Shown here piece after piece: positions 46,610 through 55,023 of a stretch of DNA of 64,000 nt. The DNA comes from Empedobacter sedimenti (GTDB lineage Bacteria; Bacteroidota; Bacteroidia; Flavobacteriales; Weeksellaceae). The notes below the pieces were generated by a model. It ran no database searches, was not told where the DNA came from, and was given only the letters and a program-made list of their open reading frames with translations. How positions within the stretch are numbered: position 1 is the first letter of the stretch; the number at the start of each line of letters is the position of its first letter. The DNA lies in the NCBI RefSeq assembly GCF_030005555.1, contig NZ_JASCQG010000008.1:1-64000 (forward strand). Reading direction: 5' to 3'. The translations under genes were made by a program, and so were the position numbers.

Positions 46610-47254
46610 ATGAAAAAAGGACTAGTCGTAGTAGGAGCAATTTTTGCATCAGTAATTTCATTTGGACAAGAAGCTGGTGAATTACATATGCGTGTAAGAG
46701 CAACTGGTGTAGTTCCTATGGAAAATGCTAAAATAGATGCAATTGGCGGAAATGTAGCAGTATCGAACAATGTGATTCCAGAAATTGATTTCACCTATTA
46801 TGTAACGAAAAATATCGCGGCAGAATTAATATTAGGAACATCTAAACACGAAGTTGTCGCTGTTAATACGGCTTTAGGTAATTTAGATTTGGGACGTGTA
46901 ATGTTGTTACCTCCTACTCTTAATATACAATATCATTTATATCCAACCAAAAACCTAAAACCTTATGTTGGTGCAGGAATTAATTATACAATCTTCTACG
47001 ATGAAGGACAAGGAAAAGGTAGAAACGCAGCAGTTACAAGTGTAGATTACAAAAACAATGTAGGTTTCGGATTTCAATTAGGATTTGATTACAAGATCAA
47101 TGATAAAATGTATTGGAATGTAGATGTTAAAAAATTGTACTTGAATACTGACGTTACAGTTGGTGCAGCTTTAGACAAACAAGTTTATGTGCCAGCGGAT
47201 GTTGATCTTAATCCTTGGTTGATCAGTACTGGTATTGGTTTCAAATTATTCTAA
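46610..47254 (+). CDS. OmpW-family outer membrane protein
   Basis: A 214-residue small barrel. Signal peptide ends near ISFGQE. Then GELHMRVRATGVVPMENAKIDAIGG, PEIDFTYYVTKNIAAELILGTSKHEV, LPPTLNIQYHLYPTKNLKPYVGAGINYTIFYDE and the C-terminal NPWLISTGIGFKLF, all characteristic of OmpW. The C-terminal Phe is a BAM signal. The OmpW barrel is thought to pass small hydrophobic compounds; role here not known. A 6-bp inverted repeat (46562-46579) lies in the leader. Confidence 0.88.
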   Translation: MKKGLVVVGAIFASVISFGQEAGELHMRVRATGVVPMENAKIDAIGGNVAVSNNVIPEIDFTYYVTKNIAAELILGTSKHEVVAVNTALGNLDLGRVMLLPPTLNIQYHLYPTKNLKPYVGAGINYTIFYDEGQGKGRNAAVTSVDYKNNVGFGFQLGFDYKINDKMYWNVDVKKLYLNTDVTVGAALDKQVYVPADVDLNPWLISTGIGFKLF

Positions 47255-47304
47255 AATCGACCTTTTATATATATGATGATTTTTTGTTAATGAAGTAAGA
47301 AATC

Positions 47305-47332
47305 AAAAAGAGAAGCACTTGCTTCTCTTTTT
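47305..47332. terminator. Bidirectional intrinsic terminator between convergent genes
   Basis: AAAAAGAGAAGC (47305-47316), loop ACTT, GCTTCTCTTTTT (47321-47332). Perfect 12-bp stem with A/T flanks; serves the OmpW gene (plus) and the lipoprotein gene (minus). Confidence 0.9.
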
Positions 47333-47866
47333 TTATTTAAATTGATTTATATCAAAATATTGATCATGAATAGGATTCAACTCAGCAAAATTTGTACAAG
47401 GCGTTTGTTCTAATTTTCTAATTTCAATTCCCTTTTTATAATCACTTAGAATTTCCTCGTAATTATTAATGTAACCATAAGCTCCAATCCCAATTTTCTT
47501 AAAATTTAAATTTTCTTGTTTTATTACTTTAATTTTCTTGTTTGTGAGATAATTCTCTTCTACATATAAAATATCAATTAAATCAACACAATTACCTTCA
47601 AAACCTTCTGGAATTCTTCTTCCAAAAATATTATCATTCATCATAAAAGATATTCCGTAGAAAGTTTTATTATCCTCTTTGATAATATCAATCACAACTG
47701 CTTTAATATTAGTATCCTCAAACAGAGTAATATCTCCAAATTTGAATTTTAAATCTGAATCATCAATCTTTCCATAATTTGTTTCACTTATGGTTTTATT
47801 ATCTGAAACTGAAGGATTACAACAGAAAAATGAAAACAAAACAATAAAAATTCCAAAATATTTCAT
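47333..47866 (-). CDS. Lipoprotein of unknown function
   Basis: A 177-residue protein with a lipoprotein signal (YFGIFIVLFSFFCCNPS, lipobox Cys at 15-16). The mature part has VVIDIIKEDNKTFYGISFMMN and DLIDILYVEENYL; I know no family. It starts 8 bases after the CDF transporter gene ends, so it is probably co-transcribed. Location inferred: periplasmic face of a membrane. Confidence 0.65.
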   Translation of the reverse strand: MKYFGIFIVLFSFFCCNPSVSDNKTISETNYGKIDDSDLKFKFGDITLFEDTNIKAVVIDIIKEDNKTFYGISFMMNDNIFGRRIPEGFEGNCVDLIDILYVEENYLTNKKIKVIKQENLNFKKIGIGAYGYINNYEEILSDYKKGIEIRKLEQTPCTNFAELNPIHDQYFDINQFK

Positions 47867-47874
47867 AAAAAAAT

Positions 47875-48804
47875 CTATTCCTCCACTCTTTTATCTTCGA
47901 TGTGATTTGTTCGAAAATATTCTCTAACCGAAACAAAAGTAGGCTCTATATGCACTAATACATCTTTTACTTGTGGCATTTTAGCTTGTACAGCATCTTT
48001 CAGATCATGACTAATTTTATGTCCTTCCACTACCGAAATCGATCCATCTACAATCGCATGCAAATCCACATAATAATTCATTCCATTTTTGCGCACATTA
48101 CATTTTTCAGTTGCCATAACACCCGGAACATGCGAAGCGATTTCTCTAATTTGCTCAATTTCTTCTTCATACAATTGCTCATCCATAATTTCTCCCAACG
48201 CAGGTCGAAGAATTTTGTACGCATTATATAAAATGAAACTTGAAGCAAAAAGTGCTGCAACATCATCTGCTGCTTCCCAACCTGGTCCCATTACTAACGA
48301 AATCGAAATTCCGATAAACGCCATTAACGATGTAATTGCATCCGAACGATGATGCCAAGCATCTGCTTTTAGAGAAGAACTATTGGTCTCAACACTTTTA
48401 CGCATCACATACTGAAACGATAATTCCTTGAACAAAATAATTCCCCCAAGAACTAACAAAGTAAATGGTCTGGGTTGATGATGCGGTGTAATAATATTGG
48501 TAATACTTTCTTTTGCGATGATAATTGCAGAAACAATAAGGAAAGTAACTACTAAAAATGTAATTAACGCTTCTGCTTTCCCATGTCCGTAAGGATGATT
48601 TTCATCTGCTGGACGAGCTGAATACTTCAGTCCAAAGAAAACAAATATAGAAGAAAAAACATCAGCCGAAGATTCGATAGCATCTGCAATAAGCGCGTAA
48701 GAATTACCAAAATAACCAGCCAAAAACTTAATTCCAGCCAAAGAAGCGTTTCCTACAATACTAAAAATCGAAGCTTTGATTGCTTTTTCCGAATTATCAT
48801 TCAT
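47875..48804 (-). CDS. Cation diffusion facilitator transporter
   Basis: A 309-residue CDF-family divalent metal/proton antiporter. About six transmembrane helices; metal sites in ALIADAIESSADVF (helix 2) and ADAWHHRSDAITS (helix 5), and the PADENHPYGHGKAEAL loop between helices 2 and 3. The cytoplasmic C-terminal domain holds ...VDLHAIVDGSISVVEGHKI. The substrate is probably Zn or Fe/Mn; it cannot be fixed. The ATG lies 3 bases after the U-tract of the preceding terminator. Confidence 0.9.
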   Translation of the reverse strand: MNDNSEKAIKASIFSIVGNASLAGIKFLAGYFGNSYALIADAIESSADVFSSIFVFFGLKYSARPADENHPYGHGKAEALITFLVVTFLIVSAIIIAKESITNIITPHHQPRPFTLLVLGGIILFKELSFQYVMRKSVETNSSSLKADAWHHRSDAITSLMAFIGISISLVMGPGWEAADDVAALFASSFILYNAYKILRPALGEIMDEQLYEEEIEQIREIASHVPGVMATEKCNVRKNGMNYYVDLHAIVDGSISVVEGHKISHDLKDAVQAKMPQVKDVLVHIEPTFVSVREYFRTNHIEDKRVEE

Positions 48805-48807
48805 ACC

Positions 48808-48840
48808 AAAAAAATAAGCCCTACAAATGTAAGGCTTATT
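48808..48840 (-). terminator. Terminator of pruA abutting the CDF start
   Basis: On the minus strand AATAAGCC (48840-48833) and GGCTTATT (48820-48813) form an 8-bp stem around a 12-base loop, followed by TTTTTTT (48814-48808). The pruA stop lies 22 bases before, the CDF ATG (48804) 3 bases after. Confidence 0.72.
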
Positions 48841-48862
48841 CTAATTTTATATCTCGAAAATA

Positions 48863-50491
48863 TTATTTTTCTAAGAATGGGTATTTGTAATCTTTTGCAG
48901 GAACAAATGTTTCTTTGATTGTTTGAACAGAAGTCCAACGTAACAAATTCATTGCAGAACCTGCTTTATCATTTGTACCAGAAGCACGAGCTCCACCAAA
49001 TGGTTGTTGTCCTACAACTGCACCTGTTGGTTTGTCGTTGATATAGAAGTTTCCACAAGCATTTTTCAATGCTTTAGCAGCTAATTCTACAGCAGCACGC
49101 TCTTTCGCGAAAATTGATCCTGTTAATGCATAAGCAGAAGTTTCGTCAACTAATTTTAAAGTTGCTTCGAATTCATTTTCATCATAAACATAAACTGACA
49201 ATACAGGTCCGAAGATTTCTTCTACCATTGATTCATATTTAGGATTCGTTGCTTTGATAACTGTTGGTTGAACAAAATATCCAACTGAATCATCATACGT
49301 ACCACCGATTACAACTTCCGCTTCTGAAGATGCTTGTGCACGATCAATATATGCTTTAGATTTTTCGAAAGAGTTTTTATCAATAACAGCTGTCATAAAA
49401 TTAGAGAAATCTTCTGGAGATCCTAATGTAACAGTTGCTAACATTTCTTTCATTTGTTTCTCAACTTCGTTCCATAAGTTAGATGGAATGTAAGCACGAG
49501 AAGCAGCAGAACATTTTTGTCCTTGGTATTCGAATGCTCCACGAACTAATCCTACAGCAACTTCTGTTGGACAAGCTGATTTGTGAACCATTACGAAATC
49601 TTTTCCTCCTGTTTCTCCAACGATACGTGGATAAGTTCTGTAATTGTTGATGTTATCTCCAATTTGTTTCCATAATGTGTTAAAAACTCTTGTAGAACCT
49701 GTGAAGTGTAAACCTGCGAAATCTTTGTGTTCTAAAACTGTTTTTGCAGTTTCAGCCCCATCAGTTAAGATCATATTGATTACACCATCTGGTAAACCAG
49801 CTTTTTTGAATACTTCCATTGTTACTTTAGCAGCTAAAGTTTGTTTATCAGAAGGTTTCCAAACTACAACATTCCCCATCAAAGCCATACAAGATGGTAA
49901 ATTACCAGCGATAGCAGTAAAATTGAATGGAGTAATAGCGAAAGTAAATCCTTCTAATGGACGATAATCTACACGATTCCAAATTCCTGGAGAAGAAATT
50001 GGTTGATCTGCATAAATTTCTGTCATATATTGTACGTTGAAACGTAAAAAGTCAATTAACTCACAAGCTGAATCAATTTCTGCTTGCATTGCATTTTTAG
50101 ATTGACCAATCATTGTTGCAGCGTTTATTTTTGCACGGTAAGGACCAGCTAATAAATCTGCAGCTTTCAAGAAAATTGCCGCTCTATCTTCCCAAGGCAT
50201 AGCAACCCAAGCTTCTTTTGCTGCCAAAGCTGTATCAATCGCTTTTACAACATCTGCTTGTGTTCCTTCGTGGAAATAACCAACCACTTTTTGGTGATCA
50301 TGTGGAGGACGAATTTCTTTTTTATTTCCTGAAAAAATCTCTTCAGAACCAATGTATTGAGGAACTTCTGTTACCTCGTTAAACATTTTTTTGTATGCGT
50401 CTAATAATTGCGCGCGCTCTGGTGTACCAGGAGCATATGATTTTACCTCTTCGTTAACTGCGTGAGGAATTTGAGCAAATGATTTTGACAT
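48863..50491 (-). CDS. pruA: L-glutamate gamma-semialdehyde dehydrogenase
   Basis: A 542-residue aldehyde dehydrogenase (delta-1-pyrroline-5-carboxylate dehydrogenase) that turns glutamate semialdehyde, from proline or ornithine, into glutamate with NAD. Active-site Cys in YQGQKCSAASRAYIP, general-base region VGETGGKDFVMVH, and the oxyanion Asn region FTFAITPFNFTAIAGNLP. The length and the PFGGARASGTNDKAGS C-terminal block fit the stand-alone (monofunctional) PruA. PutA is not nearby. Confidence 0.95.
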   Translation of the reverse strand: MSKSFAQIPHAVNEEVKSYAPGTPERAQLLDAYKKMFNEVTEVPQYIGSEEIFSGNKKEIRPPHDHQKVVGYFHEGTQADVVKAIDTALAAKEAWVAMPWEDRAAIFLKAADLLAGPYRAKINAATMIGQSKNAMQAEIDSACELIDFLRFNVQYMTEIYADQPISSPGIWNRVDYRPLEGFTFAITPFNFTAIAGNLPSCMALMGNVVVWKPSDKQTLAAKVTMEVFKKAGLPDGVINMILTDGAETAKTVLEHKDFAGLHFTGSTRVFNTLWKQIGDNINNYRTYPRIVGETGGKDFVMVHKSACPTEVAVGLVRGAFEYQGQKCSAASRAYIPSNLWNEVEKQMKEMLATVTLGSPEDFSNFMTAVIDKNSFEKSKAYIDRAQASSEAEVVIGGTYDDSVGYFVQPTVIKATNPKYESMVEEIFGPVLSVYVYDENEFEATLKLVDETSAYALTGSIFAKERAAVELAAKALKNACGNFYINDKPTGAVVGQQPFGGARASGTNDKAGSAMNLLRWTSVQTIKETFVPAKDYKYPFLEK

Positions 50492-50605
50492 TTTGATTAT
50501 TTTGTTTGTTTATACTTTTTCAAAGTTCAAATTTAAGAAAAATAAATGGAAATGTTTCAGTTCAGATAATTAAGTCTTTTACCACTTTAGACATAAAAAT
50601 ATCCA

Positions 50606-51325
50606 TTATTCTTCCTTTTTATTTTCTTTTTTATCTTTTGTATGAAGAATTTGATTTTCGATATTTTCTAAATATTGAATCTGCATTTCCTGTATTTCTA
50701 ATAATTTCTTATTCTGATGAACCAATAAATGATCTATTTTTTCACTCAATAATTTTATTTCCAATTCAGCTTTCAAGTTAATCTTATAATCATGTTCGGC
50801 TCTATCACGATCTTTATCTTCTTGACGATTTTGACTCATCATAATAATTGGCGCTTGTATTGCTGCTAAACAAGACAAAATCAAATTGAGTAAAATGAAT
50901 GGATAGGGATCAAAACCTTTGTTGTGCAACATCCAAAAATTAAGAAACATCCAAGCCAATAAGAAAATAAAAAACGAAATAATAAATGTCCAACTTCCAC
51001 CAAAAGATGCTACTTTATCTGCGATTCTATCGCCTGTTGTCAATGGTTTTGATGAATTTTCTTTTATATTCTCGGAAAGAATAGAATTATCACGAATCGC
51101 TTCCACTACATCTTGATCCAATTTTTCCATTTCACCTTTTTCTTGCGAAATCAAATTTGCAAAAAATTGACGACGATATTTGTTCAATACTTTTATCGAA
51201 ACATAATCTTCTTCGGTAATTGCTGGATAATCTTGCTCAATCAATTTAAAAATCTCTTGCTGAATTTCTTTTCCTTTTACAGCTTCGTAGCGATTAATTG
51301 GTTTTTGAGTTACAAAACATTTCAT
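50606..51325 (-). CDS. DUF1003 membrane protein
   Basis: A 239-residue protein. N-terminal soluble part starts MKCFVTQKPINRYEAVKG, common to the family. DUF1003 core: GDRIADKVASFGGSWTFI followed by a transmembrane helix (FIISFFIFLLAWMFLNFW) and a second helix (LNLILSCLAAIQAPIIMM), then the MMSQNRQEDKDRDRAEHDYKIN segment and a coiled C-terminus. Function unknown; topology gives two membrane passes with both ends in the cytoplasm. Confidence 0.88.
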   Translation of the reverse strand: MKCFVTQKPINRYEAVKGKEIQQEIFKLIEQDYPAITEEDYVSIKVLNKYRRQFFANLISQEKGEMEKLDQDVVEAIRDNSILSENIKENSSKPLTTGDRIADKVASFGGSWTFIISFFIFLLAWMFLNFWMLHNKGFDPYPFILLNLILSCLAAIQAPIIMMSQNRQEDKDRDRAEHDYKINLKAELEIKLLSEKIDHLLVHQNKKLLEIQEMQIQYLENIENQILHTKDKKENKKEE

Positions 51326-51358
51326 AATAATCTATTTTAGTCAAAAATCACATAACAA

Positions 51359-51386
51359 AAAACGCTCCTAAAATTAGAAGCGTTTT
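51359..51386 (-). terminator. Terminator of the 854-residue-protein operon
   Basis: AAAACGCTCCTAA (51359-51371) pairs with TTAGAAGCGTTTT (51374-51386), one mismatch, loop of two. On the minus strand a T-tract follows. It lies directly after the stop codon of the gene at 51392. Confidence 0.8.
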
Positions 51387-51391
51387 AATTA

Positions 51392-53956
51392 TTAAAAGTT
51401 ATTCGTGTAATAATCGAAATATTTACAATTTGATTTTATTTCTTGATATGTTTTAGTATCCGAATATTGTTTCAAATTTTTAAAATTAGAACGATAATTT
51501 GCCACTTTAAACGCTAAAATCTTCTCTTCGTTATCATATTGATTTTCGTACAAACGTTTCAAAACAGGATCTTTTGCATTATAAAATCTTCCTTGTTCAT
51601 TCTTCGACAATGCAAACAATATTTGCGCTTTCATTTCTTTGTCTTTTGTCGAATCAAATGCTTTTTTCAAATAATTTTCTGAAGGCGTAAAATTATCTAC
51701 ATAATTTCCTCCCCAACCAAAACTTTTGTAAAAGAAATTGTTTGTCGCTTCATATTCGTCACTATAATTATTGTATTTCGGTCCATTATCATTGTTATGA
51801 TCAAATGTTAACAAATATCGATAATAGCCCAAAGTTGTCGTGTTATAATAGAAATTCCCTAACAAATAATTTGCTTTCGCAGCTTCTTCGGTATTCTTTT
51901 TTGCCAATTTATTTAATTCAATCATCGCATTTGTCAATTCTAATTTTGACATTTTTGGTTTGATGAATTTAAACTCATTCAAATATGGTGTTGCGATCAC
52001 TTGATTTTCGTCACAATTAAAACATTCAATCTTATTATATCCAAAAATTTTATTCGGAATATTATGATAGCCATCGAACTGATTTTCTACCCAAGTTTTG
52101 GTTTCCTTATCTTTTACAGAATCATAACCGTAGACAAAATAAGCACTTTCTGACGTATGATATTTTTGATCAATCTTCTCAAATTCTTTCTTCGCCAAAT
52201 CAAATTTCATTTCGCCCAAATACAATGTTCCTTTGAAATCGGCTAAATAATCAGCTAATTTAAATTGAATATCTGTCGATTTTTCTGTTTTCCAATCCCA
52301 TGAACTCGATTTTACTTTTGCATTGATCAAATATTTTTCGAAAGCTGTTTTATTTGATTTTTTATCCAATTTATCCAAATCATTAATAATCGCCCAATCC
52401 GGATTTGTACCTAATTGTGTAATTTCATTATGAATCAAAAATGCTTTTCCTTTATCACCTTGCAGAAAATATCGATTTGCCAAAACATCTAAAATCACAT
52501 TTTTCAAGTTCATTTTTTGATCATCTTCATCCGAATAATCATAAACATCTTCTGGTAATTTTGGATATTCATAATTCAAAATCGACGCATATTTTTGCAT
52601 CAATTGATTCTCGAAACTATCTGAAATTTTCTTTTGTTCGAAAATCTCTAATAAAATTTCAATCACTTTTTTCTGTTGTTGAAATTCTTTCGATGTTGAA
52701 TTTACTTTGGCTAAATACGTTTTTGTTTCCGAAAAATTTTTATTCAATAAATTAAGATATGCCACCGATAAATTCCAATATTCTTTGTCATTAGCTTTTG
52801 TTGCTTGCGATTTTGCCAAAGAAATTAATTCATTAATCTGAATTTCATCTTTCGAATTTTCATCAGAACTTCCATAATAATTGTTATTCGTTTTTACAGG
52901 TAAATATAAATCCGTATACTTTTTTCGCTCTTGAGACGAATCCCAATAATAATCTTCAGGATTTTGTTGCAAATATTCGCGCTCAATTAAATTGATAGAA
53001 CGTGCAAATAAAATTCTTGCTTGCGGCGCATTTACATCATTCGCAATAATTTTTTTTGCAGGCGCTAACGGATTCGAAAAATCGTTATAACCAATCAACA
53101 AGTACAAATCATTTTTCTCTTGTGTCGTTTTAGCATTGACTAACATTTTCTCGTAATTCAAATCTTCTGTCACACGCATCGATTGATAAGCACTCATTTT
53201 TCGATCATTTGAATGAGAAAAAACTTCGAAAAAATCATAATTCGCCTGAATATAATTTCCTTGTGCTCGCTCCGCTCCACCTTTTTGATCTAACGCATAA
53301 TAATACATCGAATTTTTGAGTCCTTGAGACGCTACATACATGTTAAAATAGTTGATCGCATCTTTATATTCATGAAAATAATGGGCAAAACGCACCAATT
53401 GATAACCATAACGAATTTTTAATTCTTTGTCCGTTTCTGCATTCCAACTTTTCTTTAGAACCTCAAGAACTTTTTTATAATTTAGGCTATTGACATTTTT
53501 TTCAGGACGATCGACATACGACCATTCTCCATTATCGATGTAATAAAAAGCCATGTAAGGCTCTAAATACTTAGCATACGACAAATAAAGTAAACTTTGT
53601 TTATTCTTTTTTACCCAGTCTGTTGTCGCAAAATTATAGTTCGCATTGGATGATTTTCCATTCTTTACCATCAAATCAATTTCTTGTTTTGATGCTTTAA
53701 AAACCAACTCAAATGCTTGCTGATAGCTAATTCCCAACGTTTTTTGCCAATCCAAAATATTCTCATTCTTTTGATTTGCATCCATCGTATAATATGGATT
53801 ATCCAACGTCATCAAAAACGGCTGATATTGCGGCGCTTCACTTAATGTTTGCGAAAAAAGATTATAGTAATAATAATCTTCTCCACCTCCATCAGCACAC
53901 GCAAATGCTTTGGTCAAACCAAAAGTTAAACATAAAGTAAGTACTATTTTTTTCAT
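51392..53956 (-). CDS. Large exported protein of unknown function
   Basis: An 854-residue protein with a Sec signal peptide (FGLTKAFACADGGG; cleavage before or at the Ala-Cys). The mature part starts CADGGGEDYYYYNLFSQT, a Cys/Gly/Tyr-rich beginning. The rest is helical and rich in Lys, Asn, Tyr, reminiscent of TPR-like repeats (EYKDAINYFNMYVASQG, AKANYLLGNFYYNTT), but no clear repeat unit is established. Similar large proteins occur in other flavobacteria as hypothetical genes. It overlaps the previous gene by 4 bases, so they are coupled. Confidence 0.65.
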   Translation of the reverse strand: MKKIVLTLCLTFGLTKAFACADGGGEDYYYYNLFSQTLSEAPQYQPFLMTLDNPYYTMDANQKNENILDWQKTLGISYQQAFELVFKASKQEIDLMVKNGKSSNANYNFATTDWVKKNKQSLLYLSYAKYLEPYMAFYYIDNGEWSYVDRPEKNVNSLNYKKVLEVLKKSWNAETDKELKIRYGYQLVRFAHYFHEYKDAINYFNMYVASQGLKNSMYYYALDQKGGAERAQGNYIQANYDFFEVFSHSNDRKMSAYQSMRVTEDLNYEKMLVNAKTTQEKNDLYLLIGYNDFSNPLAPAKKIIANDVNAPQARILFARSINLIEREYLQQNPEDYYWDSSQERKKYTDLYLPVKTNNNYYGSSDENSKDEIQINELISLAKSQATKANDKEYWNLSVAYLNLLNKNFSETKTYLAKVNSTSKEFQQQKKVIEILLEIFEQKKISDSFENQLMQKYASILNYEYPKLPEDVYDYSDEDDQKMNLKNVILDVLANRYFLQGDKGKAFLIHNEITQLGTNPDWAIINDLDKLDKKSNKTAFEKYLINAKVKSSSWDWKTEKSTDIQFKLADYLADFKGTLYLGEMKFDLAKKEFEKIDQKYHTSESAYFVYGYDSVKDKETKTWVENQFDGYHNIPNKIFGYNKIECFNCDENQVIATPYLNEFKFIKPKMSKLELTNAMIELNKLAKKNTEEAAKANYLLGNFYYNTTTLGYYRYLLTFDHNNDNGPKYNNYSDEYEATNNFFYKSFGWGGNYVDNFTPSENYLKKAFDSTKDKEMKAQILFALSKNEQGRFYNAKDPVLKRLYENQYDNEEKILAFKVANYRSNFKNLKQYSDTKTYQEIKSNCKYFDYYTNNF

Positions 53957-54942
53957 AATTGTGTTGGTATTGTTTTCAAAAATTTTGAGTCTAAATGATA
54001 ATAAATCAAGCGATAATTGTAAGATAATTTTGTATCGATAAATGATTTTGTTTCAACTAATAATTCGGGAGAAATCGTTTCGACTTTTATCGTAAAACCT
54101 TTGCTCACATAAAAATTTCGAACAAAAAAATCATCTTCCACTTCATAAAAACCGTTTCTGATTTTCTTTACAGGTTTTCCTATCAAATCTTGCTCCGAAA
54201 AGGAATTGATTAATTTTATTCTTCCTTGATGATTTGTCAAAATTGCCCATGAATAAATTGGCAAAGCAACATCTAATTTGATTGGATAGTTGTTTAAATT
54301 CTTCAAATAATCTTTTGCTATTTTCAAATCTAAAATCGAATTATTTTCAGATTGATCGGTAGGATTTTCAGTTGCATAACACATCAAAACCATTTTATCC
54401 AAAGGCGGAACACCTTCTTGATCTTTAAATTTAACTTGATGCAAACGCAAAGTTGCCGAAAGTTTTTTGCCCGAAATATGTTTCAATTCCGACAAAAACA
54501 TAAAATAATTTTCGCGCGTAGATTTTGTCCAATCACAATCTATCTGAATTTCATTGAAGTTTTTCAGATTTCCTCGTTCAGCCGTTTCACTCAGAAAATT
54601 ATAGACATCTTTTGCTAAAATTTTGACTTGATCTTTGGATGTATTCAGAAATGTTTGATTGGTAATAAAAACCGTTGGAATATAATTGACATTGAGTTTC
54701 GTTGCATCAAAACTCTGAATAATACCGACTGGAGAAATTTTATTCACTTTTTTATCTACATCAAAAAAACGAACGTAAACATTTTCCACTTTCAACGAAT
54801 CAACCGCTTTTTTTTCGATATTATTTACAGAATAGTTACTTCGCCAATAATAAAAATCAATCGGCGACTTTTTGGTTTCGGAAGTACATCCAACCAAACT
54901 AATTATCGTAAACAGTGTTAAAAATCTGAATAAAAATTTCAT
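53953..54942 (-). CDS. Lipoprotein of unknown function, possibly TIM-barrel hydrolase-like
   Basis: A 329-residue lipoprotein with MKFLFRFLTLFTIISLVGCTSE (lipobox LVGC). The open frame extends to 54975, but the ATG at 54942 gives the clean signal. Strand-helix alternation with FNEIQIDCDWTKSTRENYF, DKMVLMCYATENP and IKLDVALPIYSWAIL suggests a glycoside-hydrolase-like or DUF3142-type barrel; this is tentative. It is first in a two-gene operon with the 854-residue protein. Confidence 0.6.
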   Translation of the reverse strand: MKFLFRFLTLFTIISLVGCTSETKKSPIDFYYWRSNYSVNNIEKKAVDSLKVENVYVRFFDVDKKVNKISPVGIIQSFDATKLNVNYIPTVFITNQTFLNTSKDQVKILAKDVYNFLSETAERGNLKNFNEIQIDCDWTKSTRENYFMFLSELKHISGKKLSATLRLHQVKFKDQEGVPPLDKMVLMCYATENPTDQSENNSILDLKIAKDYLKNLNNYPIKLDVALPIYSWAILTNHQGRIKLINSFSEQDLIGKPVKKIRNGFYEVEDDFFVRNFYVSKGFTIKVETISPELLVETKSFIDTKLSYNYRLIYYHLDSKFLKTIPTQL

Positions 54943-55023
54943 ACTCAAATTTAACTCAAAATCTATAAAACACAATCGATAAAAATAGTGAGATTTCTTA
55001 TCGTTGAAAAGAATTATTTTTCT

